This document shows, piece by piece, positions 53,042-61,362 of a stretch of 64,000 bases of DNA. Below the pieces are notes generated by a model. That model ran no database searches. It was not told the DNA's origin and worked only from the letters and a program-made list of their open reading frames with translations. The translations under genes and the position numbers were made by a program. How positions within the stretch are numbered: the first letter of the stretch is position 1; every line of letters starts with the position of its first letter. The DNA is from JAUIET01 sp964352475 (GTDB taxonomy: Bacteria > Pseudomonadota > Gammaproteobacteria > Pseudomonadales > JAUIET01), in assembly GCA_964352475.1 (NCBI GenBank), contig CAYGSL010000004.1, positions 62,001 to 126,000 of the forward strand, read 5' to 3'.

Positions 53042-54022
53042 TTATTCGGGCTCAACGCCTCTCAAATGCCGGTATACAGCCAGCCAGGCACCAACTACAC
53101 CCAGCATGGAAGCAATGAGAATCAGCAAAATTACATCCAGTATGCCAGGACCCAATAGCCCGAATTCACCACCGTAAGCCACGCTCAATGCCTGTAACGG
53201 TGGTTGAATCCAGTAGTAAACGGCGCTCAATATCAGCATGCAGCTCACGCCACCGCCAAGGCCGAACAAAAAGCCGTAGTAAATAAACGGCCGTTGCACA
53301 TAGGCATTGGTACCGCCAGTGAGCTTAACGATGAGGATCTCGGCACGCCGATTTTCAATATTCAGGCGTATTGTGTTGCCAATAATCAGCACAATGGCCA
53401 CCGACAGCAATATCGACAACGCCCAGGCCAGTCGCTCCAGCAATTGCATCAATTGGTACAGGCGCTCCAGCCATTGCTGGTCAAGTTGCGCCTCGTCCAC
53501 TAGCTCAAGCTCCGACAGCTCTTGCTGTAGAGCCTGGCTTTGGGCCGGCAATTGATCTGAGGTTGCCAGAATGACCGCTATAGAGGCAGGTATCGGGTTC
53601 TCATCAAATCCGTCGGTAATACCAACCATGCCAGAGCGCAGCTCGAATTCCTGCAAGGCCTGCTCGCTGGAAAGATACTCAGCCGATTGTATTGCCTCGC
53701 GCTTGCCAAGCTCAGCGGCCAGGGCTTTGCCCGCATCAATCGATGTGCTTGGTGACAGGTACAGAGATATTTGCGCACTGCCCTGCCAGTCTTCCCGCAG
53801 ACTCTCCGCATTGCTCAGTAACACATACAAGCCACTAGGCAACGACAAGGCAACGCCAACTAGCAGCCAGGTAAGCAGCGTGCTCACTGGCGTGGACCAC
53901 AAGCGCCGCCAGCTTTCGGTAAACGTGAGCCAGTGGTGCAAATAGTACGATCGCAGCTGCTCGCGAAATCCGGTGCTGCTTTGGCTGGCACCTCGGCGCG
54001 CCGCATCAGCCAAGAGAGTCAC
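53042..54022 (-). CDS. ftsX: Cell division protein FtsX
   Basis: FtsX is the membrane subunit of the FtsEX complex that activates septal peptidoglycan hydrolases. It has one N-terminal transmembrane helix (VSTLLTWLLVGVALSLPSGL), a periplasmic domain of about 130 residues, and three C-terminal helices, including the FtsX-type VKLTGGTNAYVQRPFIYYG loop region. There is no ATG near the start. I chose the GTG at 54022 (326 residues, 17-base overlap with ftsE); GTG 54043 and TTG 54085 are alternatives in the same frame. Confidence 0.92.
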   Translation of the reverse strand: MTLLADAARRGASQSSTGFREQLRSYYLHHWLTFTESWRRLWSTPVSTLLTWLLVGVALSLPSGLYVLLSNAESLREDWQGSAQISLYLSPSTSIDAGKALAAELGKREAIQSAEYLSSEQALQEFELRSGMVGITDGFDENPIPASIAVILATSDQLPAQSQALQQELSELELVDEAQLDQQWLERLYQLMQLLERLAWALSILLSVAIVLIIGNTIRLNIENRRAEILIVKLTGGTNAYVQRPFIYYGFLFGLGGGVSCMLILSAVYYWIQPPLQALSVAYGGEFGLLGPGILDVILLILIASMLGVVGAWLAVYRHLRGVEPE

Positions 54023-54731
54023 CGTGTGTCTCGACTGGCTCACTGAACTGCGTGTCAGCAACCCGACTGACTTCCGTATTCTCAAACAGACGGCCCTGCT
54101 GCAGGGTGACAGTTCGATGCTGCAACCTGGCGATTAACGCTAGATCATGTGACGCAATCAGAGTGGTTACCCCCACCTGGCTGAATTGCTGAAAGATGTC
54201 CATCACGTCGGCCGAAAGCGCCGGGTCCAGGTTTCCTGTTGGCTCGTCTGCCAACAGAATTTTCGGGCGATTAACCACCGCCCTGGCGATGCCTACACGC
54301 TGTTGCTCACCACCAGACAAATTCTGTGGTGAATGCTTCATGGTGTTTTCAAGACCGACTTTGGCCAGAGCCGCTCTGACTCGACGCTCAATATCACGCC
54401 GCTCAAAGCCGGCAATTTCCAATGGTAAGGCCACGTTATCAAACACTGAACGATCCAGCAGCAACTGATGGTTCTGGAAAACCACGCCTATCTGGCGACG
54501 CAGATAAGGAATGCCACTGCGCGAAAACGTATTCAGGTTTTGCCCGGCGACAGACACTTCGCCTGAACTCGCCCGCTCCATTAACATAATCAGTTTCAAC
54601 AAGGTGCTTTTACCTGCGCCGGAGCGCCCGGTAAGAAACACCATTTCTCCGCGATCAATTTCAACACTCACGTCGGCAAGGGCTTGATGCCCATTCGGGT
54701 ATTGCTTGCTAACACGGTCGAAAACGATCAT
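54006..54731 (-). CDS. ftsE: Cell division ATP-binding protein FtsE
   Basis: FtsE is the ATPase of FtsEX. Walker A is GRSGAGKST (residues 35-43), the ABC signature is LSGGEQQRVGIARA (about 137-150), and Walker B is ILLADEPTGNLD. The 241 residues are slightly longer than E. coli FtsE because of a C-terminal extension that overlaps ftsX. It follows ftsY by nine bases. Confidence 0.97.
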   Translation of the reverse strand: MIVFDRVSKQYPNGHQALADVSVEIDRGEMVFLTGRSGAGKSTLLKLIMLMERASSGEVSVAGQNLNTFSRSGIPYLRRQIGVVFQNHQLLLDRSVFDNVALPLEIAGFERRDIERRVRAALAKVGLENTMKHSPQNLSGGEQQRVGIARAVVNRPKILLADEPTGNLDPALSADVMDIFQQFSQVGVTTLIASHDLALIARLQHRTVTLQQGRLFENTEVSRVADTQFSEPVETHGDSLG

Positions 54732-54740
54732 CTATTTAAG

Positions 54741-55838
54741 TTAACTATCCAGGGAATGACCGGCAAACAATGCGGATACAAATTCATCGGCATGAAACAC
54801 ACGCAGGTCATCGGCTTGCTCACCAACACCAATATAACGAATCGGTAGATCCAGCTGCTTGCCGATCGCAAAAATGATGCCGCCTTTGGCGGTACCGTCC
54901 AACTTGGTCAGCGTTAATCCGGTGACGCCCACGTCTTCCTGAAAATATTTAGCCTGACTGAGTGCGTTCTGGCCTGTACCTGCGTCGAGCACCAACATGA
55001 CTTCGTGTGGCGCCTCAGGATCAATTTTTTTCAGCACACGCACGACCTTTTTAAGTTCATCCATTAGCTGGCTTTTGTTATGCAAGCGACCCGCTGTATC
55101 AGCCAGTAACACGTCTATATTGCGCGCCTTGGCAGCTTCCAAAGCGTCAAACAATACGGATGCGCTGTCAGCGCCGGTGTGCTGGGCAACCACCGGCACG
55201 TCGTTTCGCTCCCCCCACACCTGCAGTTGTTCAACGGCTGCTGCCCGGAAAGTATCCCCTGCGGCCAGCATTACTGACTTGCCTTCGCTTTGAAACCGTT
55301 TGGCGAGTTTGCCTATGGTCGTGGTTTTACCAACACCATTCACACCAACCATCAAAATAACGAAAGGCGACTTGCTGGCGTCAATTTCAAGCGGCGCTTC
55401 CTGCGACGTCAGCAAACCCCGTAATTCACTTTGCAAGGCTTCCAGCAGGGCATCGGGATCATCAACTTCTTTGCGGCGCACACTGCGGGTAAGGTTTTCG
55501 ACGATCTCGGCGGTGGCTTCCATGCCAAGATCCGCGGTTATCAAAAGTGTTTCCAGCTCTTCCAGCAAGTCATCGTCAATTTCCTTTTTGCCAAGCAGCA
55601 GCTCGCCAACACCATCGGTGAATGTAGAGCCGGTTTTACGCAAGCCTCGCGACAGGCGTGCAAACAAACCTGGCTTGTCACCGCCGCCATCGTCACTTGC
55701 GGTGACTTCAAGCTCCGCAGCTGGCTCAGACTTCGCAACTGCCTGAGCCTCCGCTTCTTGAATCGCCGACTCTGTCTGCGCACTGGTTTGTGCGTCTGAC
55801 TCTTCGCCGTCCTTAGATTTCTTGCTAAACCATCCCAT
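54741..55838 (-). CDS. ftsY: Signal recognition particle receptor FtsY
   Basis: FtsY docks the SRP-ribosome complex at the membrane. An acidic N-terminal A region (about residues 1-70, rich in Glu and Ala) precedes the NG domain. The GTPase loops are GVNGVGKTTTIGKLA (about 170), DTAGR (about 253) and TKLDGTAKGG (about 325). The ATG at 55838 (MGWFSKKSK) fits the family's MxxFFKKK-type start and gives 365 residues; an ATG at 55862 would add eight. Confidence 0.96.
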   Translation of the reverse strand: MGWFSKKSKDGEESDAQTSAQTESAIQEAEAQAVAKSEPAAELEVTASDDGGGDKPGLFARLSRGLRKTGSTFTDGVGELLLGKKEIDDDLLEELETLLITADLGMEATAEIVENLTRSVRRKEVDDPDALLEALQSELRGLLTSQEAPLEIDASKSPFVILMVGVNGVGKTTTIGKLAKRFQSEGKSVMLAAGDTFRAAAVEQLQVWGERNDVPVVAQHTGADSASVLFDALEAAKARNIDVLLADTAGRLHNKSQLMDELKKVVRVLKKIDPEAPHEVMLVLDAGTGQNALSQAKYFQEDVGVTGLTLTKLDGTAKGGIIFAIGKQLDLPIRYIGVGEQADDLRVFHADEFVSALFAGHSLDS

Positions 55839-55922
55839 TGACACTGCCGATTTTGAATTCATGGAAGCGACTGTTTACACTGCTTAGCTTCCTAGCACAC
55901 ATCCCACCGAATAGTAGGCCGC

Positions 55923-56531
55923 ATGAACCGCAAAGCAGGCAACAATGCAAACAACACCGTGCGCATTATCGGTGGTCGTTGGCGGCGGCGTAAACTGGAA
56001 TTTCCACCAATAGAGGGCTTGCGGCCAACACCAGACAGAGTTCGGGAAACAGTTTTCAATTGGCTGCAACCGGAATTAGCCGGCGCACGTGTTCTGGATG
56101 CGTACTGTGGTAGCGGTGTACTGGGCCTGGAAAGTCTGTCGCGTGGGGCCGGTGAAGCCACTTTCATCGACAGTTCCTCCCGGGTGTGCCGGCAACTCAA
56201 ACAGCATCTGGATATGCTGGAAGCCGACAATGCGATTATCCACACACAAGCAGTCCTGAACTGGATCAAACAAGCAGCCAGCCAGAGCACATCGTTTGAC
56301 GTTATATTTATTGACCCTCCATACAATTCAGACCTGCTACAAGCCAGTATTGACGCCATATTGGCCGCTGGTTTACTTGCTAGCCATGGTCTTTTGTATA
56401 CAGAGTTTGAGCTTGATAGTGAGCCCTTACTACCTGGCGAGCTAGCCGTTTTCAAAACGCTGAACGCGGGAAACAACCGTTATCTGCTCGCCCGGCTGCT
56501 GCCCGGAGATGCGAATCTGAGCAGCTCCTAG
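55923..56531 (+). CDS. rsmD: 16S rRNA (guanine-966-N2)-methyltransferase
   Basis: RsmD modifies G966 of 16S rRNA. The sequence contains RIIGGRWRRRKLEFP, RPTPDRVRETVFNWL, SAM motif VLDAYCGSGVLGLESLSRGA (in part) and the catalytic DPPYNSDLL (about residues 134-142). The 202 residues are normal. It is divergent from ftsY and followed by coaD, the usual arrangement. Confidence 0.96.
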   Translation: MNRKAGNNANNTVRIIGGRWRRRKLEFPPIEGLRPTPDRVRETVFNWLQPELAGARVLDAYCGSGVLGLESLSRGAGEATFIDSSSRVCRQLKQHLDMLEADNAIIHTQAVLNWIKQAASQSTSFDVIFIDPPYNSDLLQASIDAILAAGLLASHGLLYTEFELDSEPLLPGELAVFKTLNAGNNRYLLARLLPGDANLSSS

Positions 56532-56635
56532 GCCCCACGCCGGCATATGACATTACGGTTGCCGTCCCGGACTGCGAAAATCATCTCTTCGGTGTATACT
56601 GCGCGCCCCGCAAAACGGCGACCATAGGACCTTGC

Positions 56636-57109
56636 ATGCGCACAGTACTCTACCCGGGCACATTCGACCCTATCACAATCGGACACATAGACCTGGTGCA
56701 CAGGGCAGTAAAAATGTTTGACCGGGTGATTATCGCAATCGCCAGTAGCGAGAAAAAAGGGCCTTTGTTCTCGCTGGAAAAGCGCGTAGAGCTTGCCCGC
56801 GAGGCCTGCAAAGGCATAGATGGCGTTGAAGTGGAAGGCTTTAATGTTTTGGTTTCCACACTGGCCAAAAACCGTAATGCGGTGGTGTTACGCGGCTTAC
56901 GCGCGGTGTCTGACTTCGAATATGAATTTCAGCTGGCCAATATGAATCGCGCCATTGATCCAAACTTTGAAACCGTGTTCCTCACACCTTCTGACCACTT
57001 GTCGTATATATCCTCGTCTTTGGTCAGGGAAATTGCCTCGTTGGACGGTGATGTCAGCAAGTTTGTACCTAAAGTCGTCAATGATGCGCTGAAGGAACAT
57101 TTTTCCTGA
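56636..57109 (+). CDS. coaD: Phosphopantetheine adenylyltransferase
   Basis: CoaD makes dephospho-CoA from 4'-phosphopantetheine and ATP. The nucleotidyltransferase motif is YPGTFDPITIGHIDL (Thr and His of the TxGH family) near the N-terminus, with LRAVSDFEYEFQLANMN and the ISSSLVREIA motif later. The 157 residues fit. A TATACT (56595-56600 region) lies about 37 bases upstream without a clear -35. Confidence 0.96.
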   Translation: MRTVLYPGTFDPITIGHIDLVHRAVKMFDRVIIAIASSEKKGPLFSLEKRVELAREACKGIDGVEVEGFNVLVSTLAKNRNAVVLRGLRAVSDFEYEFQLANMNRAIDPNFETVFLTPSDHLSYISSSLVREIASLDGDVSKFVPKVVNDALKEHFS

Positions 57110-57119
57110 GACCTGCCTT

Positions 57120-57154
57120 TTAGCGTTGGCACTTTCTCCTTAGCGTTGGCACTT
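57120..57154. repeat. Short tandem repeat at the 3' end of mutM
   Basis: TTAGCGTTGGCACTT occurs at 57120 and again at 57140, a period of 20. The second copy encodes the last codons and stop of mutM on the minus strand, so the downstream copy repeats the gene end, including a second TAA. Confidence 0.9.
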
Positions 57155-57952
57155 GGGGCAATACACAGTAGCTCGCTGCCCCAGCCTTAGCCCTTTCATT
57201 GGCGTGCTACAAACGCTGCAGGCCTCGCCCTCACGGCCGTACGCTTGCAGCGACAAGCTAAAATAACCCGCGTCACCGGTGCCTCCAACAAAGTCTCTTA
57301 GCGTGGTGCCACCCTGATCTATCGCTTCCGCAAGTACCGCCCGAATTGCCTGCTCAAGGCGCTCATAACGCGCCAATGACACTTTTCCAGCCGCTCGCTT
57401 GGGCGATATCCCTGCTCGAAACAAGGCCTCAGTCGCATAGATGTTACCCACACCCACCACTACGTGGTTATCCATAATAAAATTCTTGATGGCAAGCGAT
57501 CGCCCCCTGGAGCGGTCAAACAGGTATTTTGCACTTAAGTCTTCCGAGAGTGGCTCTGGACCCAGTTCATGCAGCAAAGTATGCGAACCGTGATCGGGCA
57601 GCCAGTGGATTGAGCCGAAGCGGCGCGGGTCGCGAAAGCGCATAAGCAGGCCATTATCAAAGGCCAGCTCAAAGTGGTCGTGCTTGCCAATCTCGGCACC
57701 CGGTTCCACCAGGCGCAAGCTACCTGACATGCCCAAATGAATCATCAGCTGACCGGCTTCGAAGTCAAACAGCAGATATTTCGCTCTCCGGTCCAGCTGA
57801 CGCAAAGTTAATCCACTCAGACGTTGTTCCAGGCCCGGTTCAACGGGCCAACGCATGCGCCGCTCGCGCACAATGGCGCTTTCAACGCGTGCGCCCACTA
57901 CATGAGGTGCAAGTCCTCGGCGGGTGGTTTCAACTTCGGGCAGTTCAGGCAC
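57140..57952 (-). CDS. mutM: Formamidopyrimidine-DNA glycosylase
   Basis: MutM excises 8-oxoguanine and other oxidised purines and nicks the site. The start MPELPEVETTRRGL holds the catalytic Pro2 and Glu3. Lys in RRAKYLLFDF (about residue 58), the helix-two-turn-helix region VGVGNIYATEALFRAGISP (in part) and the C-terminal zinc finger (CSVCSTPM, then CPKCQR) are intact. The 270 residues are normal. It lies downstream of rpmG across a terminator-like hairpin. Confidence 0.97.
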   Translation of the reverse strand: MPELPEVETTRRGLAPHVVGARVESAIVRERRMRWPVEPGLEQRLSGLTLRQLDRRAKYLLFDFEAGQLMIHLGMSGSLRLVEPGAEIGKHDHFELAFDNGLLMRFRDPRRFGSIHWLPDHGSHTLLHELGPEPLSEDLSAKYLFDRSRGRSLAIKNFIMDNHVVVGVGNIYATEALFRAGISPKRAAGKVSLARYERLEQAIRAVLAEAIDQGGTTLRDFVGGTGDAGYFSLSLQAYGREGEACSVCSTPMKGLRLGQRATVYCPKCQR

Positions 57953-57975
57953 TGTTTTGCTTGCTCCAGTTACGC

Positions 57976-57999
57976 AAAACCCGGCGAAAGCCGGGTTTT
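57976..57999 (-). terminator. Hairpin terminator after rpmG
   Basis: AAAACCCGGC-GAAA-GCCGGGTTTT forms a perfect 10-bp stem with a four-base loop. It ends in only four T residues on either strand, so it may act in both directions. It lies 26 bases beyond the rpmG stop and 24 before the mutM ATG. Confidence 0.8.
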
Positions 58000-58024
58000 G
58001 GTCATGTGTTTGCTGGCTGAAAGG

Positions 58025-58180
58025 CTACTTGATTTTGCCTTCCTTATACATCACATGCTTGCGAACAACAGGATCGTATTTCTTGATTTCCATTTTTTCG
58101 GGCATGGTGCGCTTGTTTTTGTCCGTCGTGTAAAAATGGCCAGTGCCAGCGGACGAAATCAGTCGTATTTTTTCTCTCAT
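58025..58180 (-). CDS. rpmG: 50S ribosomal protein L33
   Basis: This 51-residue protein reads MREKIRLISSAGTGHFYTTD and continues KNKRTMPEKMEIKKYDPVVR to the C-terminal basic end. This is the L33 pattern of the cysteine-free, zinc-independent type. It lies 35 bases after rpmB, the conserved pair. Confidence 0.97.
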   Translation of the reverse strand: MREKIRLISSAGTGHFYTTDKNKRTMPEKMEIKKYDPVVRKHVMYKEGKIK

Positions 58181-58215
58181 GGTCTGTATACCTGGTTGAG
58201 TGTTAAGAGTGCAAC

Positions 58216-58452
58216 TTAAACGGCTTCGCCGCGGGCTCGCATATCGGTCAGCACTTTTTCAATTCCGTGCTTATCAATAATACGCATGCCTTTAGTGGAT
58301 ACACGCAGCTTAACAAAGCGTTTTTCTGACTCTACCCAAAAACGATGGGTATGAAGATTCGGCAGAAAACGGCGGCGCGTGCGATTTTTCGCATGCGATA
58401 CGTTGTTACCTGTTTGCGGCTTTTTGCCGGTCACCTGGCATACTCTGGACAT
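58216..58452 (-). CDS. rpmB: 50S ribosomal protein L28
   Basis: The 78 residues start MSRVCQVTGKKPQTGNNVSH and contain RRRFLPNLHTHRFWVESEKR, typical of L28. Cysteines of the zinc-binding form are reduced to one. A good promoter lies upstream, and rpmG follows. Confidence 0.98.
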   Translation of the reverse strand: MSRVCQVTGKKPQTGNNVSHAKNRTRRRFLPNLHTHRFWVESEKRFVKLRVSTKGMRIIDKHGIEKVLTDMRARGEAV

Positions 58453-58478
58453 AATTCACCCCTAAAATCGAGCGCGAC

Positions 58479-58507
58479 ATTAAACCAGACTGCTGCCAGT
58501 AATACAA
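58479..58507 (-). promoter_or_regulatory. Promoter of rpmB-rpmG
   Basis: On the minus strand TTGTAT (58507-58502), 17 bases, then TTTAAT (58484-58479). The start would be about 20 bases before the rpmB ATG. Confidence 0.65.
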
Positions 58508-58574
58508 TAGCATTTATGGCAGGTGACTCTGGCCAGAACCGGCTTATTTCACGCCTTTGCGAGGGCAGCACTGG

Positions 58575-60344
58575 CTAAGTCTGTTCAGTGGTACCTCGAA
58601 TATCACCGTCACCGGCAAACATTTCTTCCAGCTCCTGAGCCGCTGTTTTAGCAAGGTCGCGCATTTTTTCTTCATTGTCGTGCAAATGCGCATGAGCGTG
58701 CAGGCGTTCCAGGTCATGCTGCCTGAATCTCTCAACCAGGTTACGAGCTTCAACATCAGGCATACCGGTACCCAGCAACACCTCGCGGGTCATATCCACG
58801 GCTGACAAAAACGTTTCTCTGCGCACCAGATGCACCTGCTCGTCCATTAGCTGGTAGGCGTGTTTTCTGTTGCGCGCCCTGGCGTAGACCTTCAAGTTCG
58901 GAAAACTCTCCCGCACTACCTGAGCGATGCGAATCGACGCTTCCGGGTCATCCACTGCCAGTACGAATATTTTGGCCTCAGCAGCGCCCGCTGCATGCAG
59001 CAACTCCAGCCTGGTGGCATCGCCGTAGTAAATTTCATTGCCATACGCCCGAACAAAATCAACTTGGGTTTGGTCAATCTCCAGAGCCGTAAAGTGAATA
59101 CCCCTGGCGCGTAGCACACGAGCGATAATCTGCCCGAAACGGCCAAAACCTGCAATTAGCACTGGTGGTGACTCATCAGGCATGGCATCGAAGGCTTGGT
59201 CCTGATCTTCATCGCGCTGAAAGCGTTCAAGCATCCATAACAACAATGGTGTTGTCATCATGGACAGCGTCACAACCACAATAAAATGTTCAGCCACGCC
59301 CGACGGCAGCACCTGTTCCGCAACGGCGATTCCAAAAATCACAAAAGCGAACTCACCTCCCTGGGACAAAACAATACCCAATTGACGGGCGTCTGCATTG
59401 CTCAGCCCCTGCCACTTACCCAACGCAAACAACACGGTTGCTTTCACTCCAACCAAAACCAGTACTGCGATCAAAATGCTGGAAGGTTCATCGCCCATCA
59501 GCCCGATGTTCAATGACATACCAACAGCAATGAAAAACAAGCCAAGCAATAAGCCTTTGAATGGCTCAATATCAGCTTCCAGCTGATGCCTGAATTCAGA
59601 ATCTGCCAGCAATACTCCGGCAATAAAAGCACCCAGCGCCATTGATAAGCCTGCGTGTTCTAACAAGGTCGCCATGCCTAGAACAATGAATAGCGCCATG
59701 GCAGTGACAACTTCCCGCACTTTACTGTAAGCGACTACTCGCATGGCTAGGCTAAGCAACATACGACCAAACACCAACAACACAACAAGTACACCTATCG
59801 GCGGCAATAATTCTTTTGCCGTAAACGGCGCATCACTACCACCAGACGACAACAGCGGAATCAGCGCAAGTATGGGTATTACGGCTAAATCCTGAAACAG
59901 CAGATTTCCAAATGCAGTTCGACCCATGCGGGTATTCAACTCTTTTCGCTCGGCCAGTAATTGCAGCGCAAAAGCCGTAGAAGACAAAGCCAGCACAGAT
60001 GCCAACAGCGCCGCATTTTTCAGCGAGTAGCCATCCAGCATCAGTAGTGCGGCCAGAACGGCGGCACTGAGCCCCATCTGTGCGCCACCAAAACCAAAGA
60101 TGGATTTGCGCAGCGCCCACAACCTGGAAGGCCGCAGTTCAAGGCCAATGATGAATAGCAGTAATACTACGCCCAGTTCGGAGAAATGCAGAATGTCGTC
60201 GACGTCAGTAATCAGGCGCACACCCCATGGGCCTATGACTACCCCGGCAGCGACGTAACCGAGAACGGCGCCCAAACCGAGTTTGCGAAACAAGGGTACG
60301 GCCAATACGGCAGCAGCGAGATAAATGAGTGCATTACTCAGCAT
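58575..60344 (-). CDS. Kef-type monovalent cation:proton antiporter with TrkA-N domain
   Basis: Residues 1-380 hold about twelve transmembrane helices of the CPA2 family (GLGAVLGYVAAGVVIGPWG, VVLLLFIIGLELRPS, LALSSTAFALQLL). Residues about 400-520 are a TrkA-N nucleotide-binding domain with the Rossmann start LIAGFGRFGQIIARVL. The C-terminal tail is acidic and coiled-coil-like with several His. The layout matches KefB, KefC and YbaL, potassium efflux systems gated by glutathione adducts. No kefF/kefG ancillary gene is adjacent, so the gating ligand is open. Confidence 0.9.
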   Translation of the reverse strand: MLSNALIYLAAAVLAVPLFRKLGLGAVLGYVAAGVVIGPWGVRLITDVDDILHFSELGVVLLLFIIGLELRPSRLWALRKSIFGFGGAQMGLSAAVLAALLMLDGYSLKNAALLASVLALSSTAFALQLLAERKELNTRMGRTAFGNLLFQDLAVIPILALIPLLSSGGSDAPFTAKELLPPIGVLVVLLVFGRMLLSLAMRVVAYSKVREVVTAMALFIVLGMATLLEHAGLSMALGAFIAGVLLADSEFRHQLEADIEPFKGLLLGLFFIAVGMSLNIGLMGDEPSSILIAVLVLVGVKATVLFALGKWQGLSNADARQLGIVLSQGGEFAFVIFGIAVAEQVLPSGVAEHFIVVVTLSMMTTPLLLWMLERFQRDEDQDQAFDAMPDESPPVLIAGFGRFGQIIARVLRARGIHFTALEIDQTQVDFVRAYGNEIYYGDATRLELLHAAGAAEAKIFVLAVDDPEASIRIAQVVRESFPNLKVYARARNRKHAYQLMDEQVHLVRRETFLSAVDMTREVLLGTGMPDVEARNLVERFRQHDLERLHAHAHLHDNEEKMRDLAKTAAQELEEMFAGDGDIRGTTEQT

Positions 60345-60600
60345 TGCCGTCTAGACCTCAGAACCCGGCTGTGCAGTGCCAATTGCGAAAAGCAGGGACC
60401 GGAATTGCCCGAGAACACCCCGTACAAGAAGGTTGTATTGCTTCGTGCGAAGGTCATCAAGACTGGTCATTTGCTTTACCGCATTGGAGTGAGTACCGGC
60501 AGTATACAGACAGCACCACGGCATTTTGTTGCCAACGGAGCATCAGCATTCGCACATAGACAATTGCTATTGCGCCACTCTCACTAATTGCTGGCGCTGA
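60345..60600. other. Intergenic region without a recognised gene
   Basis: The 256 bases between the antiporter start and the radC stop contain no frame I can support and no clear hairpin. A minus-strand TATACT near 60504 could serve the antiporter gene, but no matching -35 is seen. Confidence 0.5.
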
Positions 60601-61275
60601 TCACAACCACCCATTCTCAGCAAAAGACACCGAACGCCCGCTGCCAACCACCAGATGGTCCAGCACTCTCACGTCAATAAGAGCCAAGGCTTTCTGCAAT
60701 CGCTCGGTAATGCGATGATCCGCCTGACTGGGCTCTGCCACGCCACTTGGGTGGTTGTGCGCGAAAATTACGGATGCAGCGTTGTAGTGCAGCACTTTTC
60801 TCACCACCTCGCGCGGATACACTGCAGCACCATCTATCGTGCCCTGAAATAATTCATCAAAAGCCAACATTCTGTTTTGCGCGTCCAGAAACAAACCGCA
60901 GAATACTTCGCTATGCCGCCCTGCCAGCTGCAGCTGAAGAAAATCGCGGGTGGCTTTTGGCGAACCCAGTACCGGGCGTTGCTGTAACTCACTACTGAGG
61001 TATCGGCGGGCCATTTCCATAATGGCCAGCAATTGCGCGGCTTTGGCCGGACCAAGGCCGGAAACACCGGTTAATTGTTTGGCGTCGTATTCAAACAGGC
61101 TGCGCAAGCCGCCGCTGTCGGCCAGAATGCTTCTGGCAACGTCTACTGCAGACTTGCCCCGGGTGCCAGTGCGCACGAATATGGCCAGTAACTCTGCGTC
61201 ACTGAGTGTGCTACAACCATGATTTAACAGCTTTTCGCGCGGCCGCTCAGCCACATGCCAATCGAGAATGCTCAT
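60601..61275 (-). CDS. radC: RadC family JAMM-domain protein (UPF0758)
   Basis: The 224 residues contain an N-terminal helix-hairpin-helix region (LTGVSGLGPAKAAQLLAIME) and a C-terminal JAMM metalloprotease-like domain with the metal-binding HNHPSG (about residues 173-178) and downstream Asp (SQADHRIT). The role is uncertain; an early DNA-repair assignment was withdrawn. A strong AGGAGGTC precedes the ATG. It is divergent from coaBC. Confidence 0.94.
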   Translation of the reverse strand: MSILDWHVAERPREKLLNHGCSTLSDAELLAIFVRTGTRGKSAVDVARSILADSGGLRSLFEYDAKQLTGVSGLGPAKAAQLLAIMEMARRYLSSELQQRPVLGSPKATRDFLQLQLAGRHSEVFCGLFLDAQNRMLAFDELFQGTIDGAAVYPREVVRKVLHYNAASVIFAHNHPSGVAEPSQADHRITERLQKALALIDVRVLDHLVVGSGRSVSFAENGWL

Positions 61276-61362
61276 CAGACCTCCTTGTCTTTAAGCGCGT
61301 GATATACCTTTATTTAAGCTTGATGTATCGTACCACTTCACTCGCGCGACTATCCTTAGGCA

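Noticed and set aside
56595..56600. Extended -10 promoter of coaD
   Set aside because: The TG lies directly against the hexamer, one base off, and there is no -35; kept only as a remark.
60186..60587. Plus-strand frame of 133 codons over the antiporter start
   Set aside because: Most of it is the antisense of the antiporter gene, and its composition is not protein-like.
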